DNA from: Gentiana macrophylla
Taxonomy: Eukaryota; Streptophyta; Magnoliopsida; Gentianales; Gentianaceae
Reading direction: 5' to 3'
Assembly: GCA_026214975.1 (NCBI GenBank)
Contig: CM047810.1
Location: 2,790,001-2,854,000, forward strand
Length of the DNA stretch: 64,000 nucleotides
This document shows, piece after piece, positions 56,544 through 64,000 of the stretch. How positions within the stretch are numbered: the first letter of the stretch is position 1; the number at the start of each line of letters is the position of its first letter. The position numbers and the translations under genes were made by a program. The notes beneath the pieces were generated by a model. That model was not told the DNA's origin, made no database searches, and saw only the letters and a list, made by a program, of their open reading frames with translations.

Positions 56544-58600
56544 TGTAACGCAAATTTCGTTGTCCTGCAATTAAATTAAAAGGATAGACAAGAAAATTGG
56601 GACAAATATAATTTTATTAATTTCAAAATGTGAGTGGGTACAATCTCTAGCAAAATCTTTAAATCTACGGGATGCCTTTGATTCTCCTTTGATTTCACCG
56701 AGGGTCGCAGGGACGTGCTCTCGGGCTTTGTCAATACTCTTTCAATTTGTTTGGAAGAATGCTGGATTTGTGGAAGAACTCCGGATATGGCGGATGATCT
56801 TCATTTGTCAGAGAAGACTTGGATGCTTTTGTGCTTCCTTGACCGTCTCCTTTGATTTCTCTGAGGGTCAAGGGAACTTGTTCTCGGACTTGTCAATACT
56901 TTTCCAATTTGTTGGGAAGAGGGCCTTTGTTTGTTGTTGAAGAACACTAGCTTTCTTGGTGATCTTTGATTTGTTGAAGGACTCCGAATATTGCGGAAGA
57001 CCTTTGATTGTTTTTGAAGAACTCCGAATATGGCGGACGAGCCTCGAGAGTTGGTGAAGTACTCCGGATATGGTGGATGATCCTCGAATGTTGGTGAAGA
57101 ACTCCGAATATGGCGGACGGCCTTCAAATGTTGAAGAAGAACTTCGGATATGGCGGACGAGCTTCGAATGTTAGTGAAGAACTCCGGATTTGGCGGATGA
57201 TCCTCGAATATTGTTGAAGAACTTGGTGAAGTACTCCGGATATGGCGGATGATCCTCGAATGTTGGTGAAGAACTCCGAATATGGCGGACGCCCTTCAAA
57301 TGTTGAAGAAGAACTTCGGATATGGCGGACGAGCTTTGAATGTTAGTGAAGAACTCCGGATTTGGCGGATGATCCTCGAATGTTGTTGAAGAACTTGAAG
57401 ACTTTTTCGTTGCTTCTTAGATCTTCTCTTTCTTGAAGAACTCCGGATTTGGCGGATGGTCTTCTATTTGTTGAAGAACTTGAAGGCTTGTTTGTTGCTT
57501 CATAGACCTTCTCTCTTTGTTGAAGAAATCCGGCTTTTGCGGATGACCTTCGGTTGTTGGAGATGACTTGGAGGCTTCTCTGTTACTCCTTGAATCTTTT
57601 CTGCGGTGGTTGGTCAGAGGGCTTGATGCTTTCTCCCCATCTTCTTCACCGATTGTTATTGTTGTTGTGTTGAACTCCCGGTTTGGCGGAAGATCTTGAC
57701 TTTTGGTTATTTTCTCCTGGATATGGCGGGAGAGCTTTAACTTTGATGAACATTTGAAGGAATACTTTGTCTTACCTTCAATCTTCTAGTTGAAGGACTT
57801 CAACTTTGCGGAAGATCTTCGATGTTGAAGACGATGTTTCATGGTGCTTTTAAGCTTTGATGTTCTTCATCTTCTTGAAGAACTTTGAACACGACTTCTT
57901 CCGGCGTTGCTGATGCTTTTCGATCTTCTCGCCTTTCCTGACTTTGGGTTGATCTTCAAGTGTTGAAGACGTCTTGTCGAAGAGCTCCGCCTTTGCGTTG
58001 AAGAACTTTGAAGACGACTTCTTCCGGCGTTGCTGACGCTTTTCGATCTTCTCGCCTTTCTTGACTTTGGGTTGATCTTTAAGGGTTGAAGACGCCTCAT
58101 CGAAGAACTCCGGTTTTGTGTTGATCTTCAAATGTGTTGAAGACGCCTTGTTGAAGAGCTTCGCCTTTGTGTTGATCTCCAAGTGTTGACCACGCTCTTC
58201 GATGTTCTTGGCTTTCTTGAAGATGCTTGAAGGATTTCTTGGAACATCTTCGATGCTTGAAGATGCTTTTCCTTGTGCTTGTTCTTCTGTCTCTTCAGTG
58301 TGTTTTGCAAATGACCAAGGCACTCCTATTTATAGTGGTAGGTGATGCCTTTGCATTAATTTGCATTTAATGCGTCCACACTCATTTAATGTGTTCACAC
58401 TCTGATTGATTCTTACAATATCCGCATTTAATGCGTCCGGACTCTCCTGATTGGCTCTAGCAATTTATAGACAATCTTTGCATTTATTATAAATCAATAA
58501 AATCTCCTAACTAATTGATTTTAAGAGATTTTTAAGATTTATTGACTTTTATGTTATCCCCCAATATTTAATGTAGGAAACAATATAAATATACTTAGAT
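56544..58600 (-). mobile_element. LTR-like transcribed unit filled with tandem repeats
   Basis: On the minus strand a TATA box (TATAAATA, 58334-58327) is followed by about 1.7 kb and an AATAAA (56618-56613), then an end reading ATTTGCGTTACA at 56544. Units of about 44 bp (CTCCGGATATGGCGGATGAT on the plus strand) fill about 56950-57560, and units of about 130 bp fill about 57840-58200. In the latter a minus-strand frame gives about 40-residue basic repeats (QPKVRKGEKIEKHQQRRKKS), but it opens with GTG rather than ATG. The layout suggests a long LTR; no TSD or partner was found. Confidence 0.45.
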
Positions 58601-58797
58601 TTAATGACATATGTAGTATGTGACAAATATAATATGTCACATATGTATTTTGTATTTCTACACAGCCATTTAATTATAAATAATTAAATCTCTATGTTTC
58701 TTTTAAGATATTTTAATCAATCATTTATATTTACATTGTTCCCTAACAATTTTTTATAGGAAATAATATAAAATAAATTTAAACTTAGGACAAATGC
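58601..58797. other. AT-rich DNA
   Basis: Nothing recognised. Confidence 0.5.
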
Positions 58798-58808
58798 ATT
58801 ATGTGACA

Positions 58809-58974
58809 AATTTTTTTTTTTTGAAGGTAAAAACGAGATTTCATTAATTGAAAGTGGACAAATCAGCAATTTGTGCTGAGTTTACATCAGATAGGGGTTA
58901 ATACCCCAGTTACGGTATCCTGAACAAATTGGGGGAAGGATAAACCCTAATTTAGCCAAAAGATCAGCAACACA
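58809..58974 (-). mobile_element. 5'-truncated LINE with 11-bp target-site duplication
   Basis: Flanked by ATTATGTGACA (58798-58808, 58975-58985). On the minus strand it encodes the last residues of an RNase H-like frame (CVADLLAKLGFIL...), a short UTR with TTAATGAAATCTCG, and an A tail (the T run at 58810-58822). A classic truncated retroposition product. Confidence 0.88.
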
Positions 58975-58985
58975 ATTATGTGACA

Positions 58986-59271
58986 TATTTGACGAATCAT
59001 ATAATTTTTTCGTTTCTACAGGAATAGTGAATGTGGTTCCACCATATCTATTGGAAAAGATTTGTACCTGTAGTATACAGAAATGGGACCAAAGGCATCT
59101 ATAATTTTTTTTTGAAATTTCATTGTCCTCCGTGAATGATATATATAGGGTTTATTGTCCTTTGTTCTGAAAAAGCCTAGTCCTATTTTTTCCTTTAGCA
59201 TCAATGTTGGATGATGTGAGATTTCTTCCTCTGAAAATGTCCTACAACTTGACCTTTTATTTTGTGGAAAA
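58986..59271. other. intergenic DNA
   Basis: A 62-codon minus-strand ORF (59204-59016) has no recognisable family. Nothing else seen. Confidence 0.4.
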
Positions 59272-59418
59272 TGCTACATCCACTATACAAAAATGTAGTA
59301 GATGATGTTGTGGATGATATTGTCCTTTGATTGGAGAAAGAAATTTTTTTTTTTTGTGGGTCCTGACTAAATGTATGGTGAAGATGATGTTGTTGAGATA
59401 AGTGTAGTGGACGTAGCA
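59272..59418. mobile_element. probable small MITE, 147 bp
   Basis: TGCTACATCCACTATAC at the left and, inverted at the right, TGCTACGTCCACTACAC. No clear target duplication, so moderate support only. Confidence 0.5.
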
Positions 59419-59555
59419 GTACCGTTATTTTATTTTATTTTGTAACTACAAAATGATCAGTATGAAAATGAATCCTATATATAATGTAGTAGATTACCAA
59501 AAATACAATTGTTTTAATAACTGAAACATTATATTTATATATCTTATTATTATTG

Positions 59556-59658
59556 TCGCATAAGGTGTATCGGTTTAGTGGTGAGGTAGACTATAACCTG
59601 ACATAAAGATCAGTGTTCGAATCCCGTTAGAGGTAAAAAATATATATATATATATATA
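59556..59658 (+). mobile_element. tRNA-derived SINE fragment
   Basis: A-box-like TATCGGTTTAGTGG and B box TTCGAATCCC (about 59616-59625), followed by a TA-rich tail and flanked by TTATTATTG (59547-59555, 59659-59667). Confidence 0.65.
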
Positions 59659-60067
59659 TTATTATTGTTATACATGCTTGATGCATTCTACTATATATAA
59701 TTGAGTACGTGGTGACTAAGGTCGCTCATTTCTTGAGGCTCTCAGTTAAAATTTAGTTACTAACCTAGCTACCTACATGTCTTTATTAAAAAAACAAAAG
59801 AAAATAGAAATGATACCTGCAGAACGGTTATGACACAACATGTTTTTATATTTTTACACGTATCCTTGATTATGATGCAATACATAGTACATATTGATTG
59901 TGATGTATATTAACTATAACCAATGATGTAAAAGAAATATTATGTTACTCGTTAATCTTTATGGTCTATCCGTGACATCAACCCTATAGAAGAAAAAGAG
60001 TACTTTATATTGATATCTATTGTTGTGGTAAATTTATGAGTGGAACTTCTTTGCGACCAAAATGATA

Positions 60068-60303
60068 CTCCCTCCGTCCCATTTTGTTTGGGACATTTCA
60101 CTATTCCAGCCGTTTACGAAAAGTCTAATTAATCCTTAGAATTTCGTTAATTGATGTAATATTATTAGGGTTATGATAAAATGAATTTTAAAGTACATAA
60201 ATGTAAAAAGTATTAGATCATTTGATGAAATTCGAAAAAATAATTAGACGTTTCGTAAGCGGTTGAAAAGTTAAATGTCTCAAACAAAATGGAACGGAGG
60301 AAG
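60068..60303 (+). mobile_element. Stowaway-type MITE, arm 1 of an inverted pair
   Basis: CTCCCTCCGTCCCATTTTG to AAATGGAACGGAGGAAG, flanked by TA (60066-60067, 60304-60305). Its sequence matches the reverse complement of 60416-60651 over most of its length. Confidence 0.9.
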
Positions 60304-60317
60304 TATAATTTTTTTCC

Positions 60318-60403
60318 ATTAGCCTTGATCTAATGGTCAAAGAGCTGAGGCTTAAGACCAAAAAGTTCTGGATCTGTGTTTGAGTCTCACTTAATTAGAG
60401 TAT
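60318..60403 (+). mobile_element. tRNA-like SINE core
   Basis: A-box-like TGATCTAATGG (60326-60336) and B-box-like TGTTTGAGTCTC (60377-60388) at SINE spacing. Ends not defined; it lies in the loop between two inverted Stowaways. Confidence 0.5.
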
Positions 60404-60415
60404 GGAAGTTATATA

Positions 60416-60651
60416 CTCCCTCCGTCTCAAAATGTTTGGGACGTTTGACTTTTCAACCGCTTACGAAAAGTCTAATTAATCCTTCGAATTTCATCAAATG
60501 ATCTAATATTTTTTACATTTATATACTTTAAGTTTCACTTTATCATAACCCTAATAATATTACATCAATTAACTAAATTCCAAGGATTAATTAGACTTTT
60601 CGTAAGCGGTTATAAAAAGGAAATGTCTCAAACATTTTGAGACGGAGGGAG
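60416..60651 (-). mobile_element. Stowaway-type MITE, arm 2 of an inverted pair
   Basis: CTCCCTCCGTCTCAAAATG to TTTTGAGACGGAGGGAG, flanked by TA (60414-60415, 60652-60653). Same family as arm 1 in the opposite direction. Confidence 0.9.
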
Positions 60652-61047
60652 TATTTATTTATGGTTTCCATAAAAATAAACCATATAATTTTCAATAATA
60701 ATAATAATAATTATTATTATTATTAGTATTATTTTAGTGAGTGGATTGATTACGCCAGAAAAGTATATTTAAGATCTCCATACAATCGGTCTCAAAGTGG
60801 GAAAAAGTAGTCCATAATGCTTAAAGCAACCAATGATGAACCAAATTGGACAGCCTTAATATACAAGTAAGGCATACTTTAATTCCATGTAAACGTAAGT
60901 CTATATAAAAAATGGTTACAACAAAATATATATATATATATATTATATATATCATTGGTCATAATAAAATTTATCGTAATCAATATATCATATATATTAT
61001 GAAAAATGATGTAAAAATACAAATGATTTGTCGTGACCGTTTATCAT

Positions 61048-61221
61048 AAGAGTAATGATACGAACACAACGGTCGTGTCACAATGAGTGACACAACGGTG
61101 ATCTGTACCGTTGATCATAATGAATCTAAATTGATCTTGGTGTAATCTCACATGATCAATCTACAGATCACCATCATATTACCTATTACAGATAACCGCT
61201 GCGCTCAGTGTCATTACTCTT
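61048..61221. mobile_element. 174-bp MITE with ATCAT duplication
   Basis: AAGAGTAATGATAC at the left and, inverted at the right, AAGAGTAATGACAC; ATCAT on both sides (61043-61047, 61222-61226; may extend to TTATCAT). Non-coding. Confidence 0.7.
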
Positions 61222-61486
61222 ATCATAATGCCCCACCAAATTCTCTGCACATTATATTTTTGCTGACCGTGTTGTTGTTAGAAAAATGTCAATGTTGATT
61301 AGAAGGCTGCATTTTACGTGTGCAAAAGCTGGTCATAAAATTATATTTGATTGCCTTTATTTATTTTTTTGTTGTTGAAGGTATTGCCTTTATTTTAAAG
61401 TTTTATCGTTTTTTCATTTAAAGTTTATAATTTTAAAGGGGAGAAAGTAACGTGTAAATGAACAATAAAAAAGGTCTAATTAGGGG

Positions 61487-61694
61487 GCGGATCCTCTGCC
61501 GTGAATCACAGACACAGCAGGCGCTGCTGTAATACAAAACGACACCGTTTTGTATCACAACGATACCGTTTGGATCCGAGTTTAAAATTAAAAAAAAATC
61601 ATCATCAAAACGACGCCGCTGTGATACAAAACGGCGTCGTTTTGTATCACAACAACCGCATAGCAGAGGGGGATACGGCGGACGATCCCAATTC
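61487..61694. mobile_element. Mutator-like MITE, 208 bp, with 9-11-bp duplication
   Basis: Flanked by CTAATTAGGGG (61476-61486, 61695-61705). Ends share GGATC-(C/G)TC-(T/C)GCCG as inverted repeats. The centre contains several copies of CAAAACG-ACACCG-TTTTG-like palindromes. ORFs on both strands through it are by-products of the palindromes. Confidence 0.75.
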
Positions 61695-61705
61695 CTAATT
61701 AGGGG

Positions 61706-62429
61706 CCCAAATAAAATGGTACATATAGTTTTCTTTTTTTTTTTCTTGGATAAGTGCATATAGTTTTTATTACTTTTTTTTGAATGTAGTTTTTATTACT
61801 TGAGAATGAAGAAAACTTGCATGGAAACACCCAGTCACTTCACCAAAAGCATACTCCGCAATAGCTATATAGCCTACACACTAGGGGTGAATTTGTAATT
61901 GTCAGAAGTTGGATACGGATATTGTATGCATATCATTAACTCGGATATGTGAAATGAAGAACCAGCATGTTGGAAATGGAGTAACTATTGCCATATAATG
62001 AATGAAAAGTTTCTAAAATGATGAACTACTACTAATAATTAAGAGAACTAGGAGAACAGTAATGGTGCAACGAGTATTTTCAGGTTATACCAAGTGGAAG
62101 GCTATGAATAATCCAACTCACTCCTATACATACTCCTAATGTGTGTGAGAGAGGAAACAATAAGTAATCATGATCATCCACATGATATAACCCGAAAATA
62201 CTCTTTGCACCATAATTTTTCTCGAAGATTGGTCTTTATATTTTTTGAGTAGACACATATGCCCTCCATACCCGTATCCTATTGTCGCTCATTACCCTCA
62301 CATAAGTTATAATTGGATAAGGACTAAGAGCAGATCAAAATTAATACTTTCATTTGCATCCACCAGAATGTTTGAACATATCTCCATTGTGCTCCCTTGC
62401 CCTGTCTTTACACAAAAGTATAAATTATA
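61706..62429. other. intergenic DNA
   Basis: Nothing coding recognised. Confidence 0.5.
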
Positions 62430-62672
62430 CTCCTTCCGTCCCGCAATATAAGTCTTTTTAACTTTTTTGTGGTGTTCCAAAATATAAGTTATTCTCAAAT
62501 TCTAATACAATATTAAATGCATTATTTTCACATTAAACAATGCAATATTATTAGTCAGTCCTAAAAAACAATACAATATTTTACATTGAAATATTAAAAA
62601 GTAACTTATTTATTAGATTTTCTTAAATTATGTGAAATGGCCAAAATGCCTTATATTGTGGGACGGAGGAAG
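62430..62672. mobile_element. Stowaway-type MITE, 243 bp
   Basis: CTCCTTCCGTCCCGCAATAT to TATTGTGGGACGGAGGAAG, flanked by TA (62428-62429, 62673-62674). Confidence 0.9.
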
Positions 62673-62826
62673 TACATTGCCTTTTTGTAAGACCATCTAT
62701 ATATATATATGCCCGACTGTGCGGGTTCGAACCTGTGGCGCTAGCGGGGTGTGGTATAAGAAAATATAGTAGCATATTTACTAACACCAATTGGTTTTAA
62801 TACATCAGTGCATGAGCGCTTATCCT

Positions 62827-62830
<4 letters not shown>

Positions 62831-62872
<42 letters not shown>
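62831..62872. repeat. (TA)n microsatellite
   Basis: About 21 TA units, followed by ATTT repeats. Confidence 0.9.
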
Positions 62873-62878
<6 letters not shown>

Positions 62879-63229
62879 TTATTTATTTATCTCTTCCTCC
62901 TCAACTAAGGGGAAAATAAGAACAATAATGTCATGGAATATCTGGCCTTGTTTTGAGTCTAGCAAGGCCGGCTCTAAGCAAAGACATAAATCCGTTAACG
63001 AGTTGAGTCGAACACCTGTTGATTAAACTCGTGGTTTTCTAGGTTACGAGATTGTTCGTAATCATTTGTTTAATAAACAAACAAAAAATTATGTTCTAGT
63101 TTGACTCGTTTATAAGATGAATTGTTAATGCTTGTGTTTGAGCTCGGCTCGTTAAACATATTTTTGCCTTCAACTTCAATTTCAGCTCGTTAAGATATAA
63201 GAAAGAACAAATGCAAACGTATACATAAC

Positions 63230-63836
63230 TGACGATGCTAGAAACCGTCTGTTAATTAATACGGGTCAATCTCCTATGTGACAATGATCGAAAACCCTAG
63301 AAACCCTAATTTGTGCAAAAGAGGGACGAGTTGTTTTATTTGTTTGGACTGAGCTCTCGAATTATTTCTGAGAGTTGCCTACGTATCCAATAGTCGAATT
63401 GGAATCAAGTCATCCGTACGTAGTTCCTTAGGGTTGTTTATATAGGCGATGTCTCGCCCCTATTACTTGTTGAGTAAGTATTATAATTAATTATTATTCC
63501 CTAAGGATATACACGCTTCAATCCCTATAAATAAGAGATAATTATGGACATATTTAATGTCAAGATTGGAGTCTTTATTACTGAAGATTCTGTCCATATT
63601 TATCCCTCACGCGGAATAGCAGCGGGGCTGTACGGAGCGTCTTACGATCAGCCCCCAAAGCCAATATGGACGAACTGGGCAGGTCCTCTTCGCAAGACCT
63701 TGGCCGTCCTGCGGTGGCTGGATGAGGGTTTAGACCGATCTCCTGTGGTAGACGATCTGCCCTTTGTTTAAGGACTGGTCATTTACAAAGCACCCCTAGA
63801 AGTGACACGTGGCGTAACTCGGGTCGGGTATCATCA
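63230..63836 (-). mobile_element. solo LTR, 607 bp, second copy of the 51.6-kb family
   Basis: The reverse complement starts TGATGATACCCGACC and ends GCATCGTCA, as in 51629-52269, with a TATA box (63444-63438). Flanks ATAAC and AGAAC are a 5-bp duplication with one change. A 75-codon frame at 63544-63771 lies wholly inside it and is not a gene. Confidence 0.88.
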
Positions 63837-64000
63837 AGAACAAATTATAGAACAGTTTTCATGCTATATAGTGCAAAAAGTATTTGAAGAATGTCTATTC
63901 TTATTCCATAATATTATTCAATATATATTATCTATTATATGAATATATGACTTATCATGTGATTTGTTAGGGATATGTTGTGCATATATAGATATATATA
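63837..64000. other. AT-rich DNA to the window end
   Basis: Nothing recognised. Confidence 0.5.

Noticed and set aside
57850..58323. 157-codon minus-strand repeat frame as a host gene
   Set aside because: Opens with GTG, lies inside an LTR-like repeat unit and matches no family; kept only as a finding.
62719..62731. Isolated B-box-like GGGTTCGAACCTG
   Set aside because: No A box at proper spacing and no defined ends.
63544..63771. 75-codon ORF
   Set aside because: Lies entirely in the solo LTR at 63230-63836 and is not kept in the copy at 51.6 kb.

Overview
The window is nuclear DNA from a flowering plant, most likely a eudicot. The evidence is intron-rich genes with GT/AG junctions, plant-only protein families, Stowaway MITEs, tRNA-derived SINEs, plant LINEs and many LTR elements. 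I cannot name the species. Only three host genes are clearly supported in 64 kb; most of the rest is transposon sequence of different ages.

Host genes: (1) an intronless carboxylesterase of the plant CXE (alpha/beta hydrolase) family at 12312-13250 (+); (2) a 13-exon gene at 14104-18600 (-) for a membrane-anchored FHA-PP2C phosphatase (KAPP / PP2C 70 type), whose exons join in frame into 625 residues; (3) a FANTASTIC FOUR (FAF) family gene at 38452-39315 (+). They have separate roles: ester hydrolysis, receptor-kinase signalling and shoot-meristem regulation. A possible promoter plus first exon near 54.6 kb and a 64-residue ORF at 19.4 kb are weak candidates.

Layout: 1-4.1 kb, long gypsy-type LTR sequence; 4.6-5.4 kb, tandem duplication; 5.7-7.6 kb, decayed copia gag-protease; 8.5-9.6 kb, tiny LTR with primer site, A-tailed tandem repeats and MITEs; 10.5-11.8 kb, a 62-bp minisatellite split by a MITE; 12.2-18.7 kb, the carboxylesterase and KAPP genes; 19.2-20.6 kb, SINEs and a tandem duplication; 20.7-23.2 kb, a LINE split by a TIR element that is itself split by a solo LTR; 24.2-26.7 kb, Stowaway and a LINE carrying a solo LTR; 28.9-31.5 kb, old tandemly duplicated LTR sequence with a SINE; 31.55-34.2 kb, a complete gag-only copia-like element with target-site duplication (TSD); 34.46-36.54 kb, solo LTR; 38.1-39.3 kb, FAF; 40-43.1 kb, Stowaways, a hAT relic and a MITE; 43.18-51.15 kb, an Athila-like non-autonomous element with two 2-kb LTRs and an unrecognised reading frame; 51.2-53.6 kb, a MITE and a tandem duplication with a solo LTR in one copy only; 56.5-58.6 kb, an LTR-like unit full of tandem repeats; 58.8-63.84 kb, LINE end, SINEs, MITEs and a second copy of the 51.6-kb solo LTR.

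Main points of the hunt: a three-layer datable insertion; an LTR family that keeps a small acidic reading frame behind a splice-acceptor-like site; CpG-rich motif arrays in unrelated LTRs; an Athila-like element whose gag-pol is replaced by an unfamiliar frame ending in a membrane segment; a perfect hairpin shared by two LINE tails; and two insertions whose empty sites lie in paralogous copies in the same window. All calls were made by reading the sequence; no database search was run.
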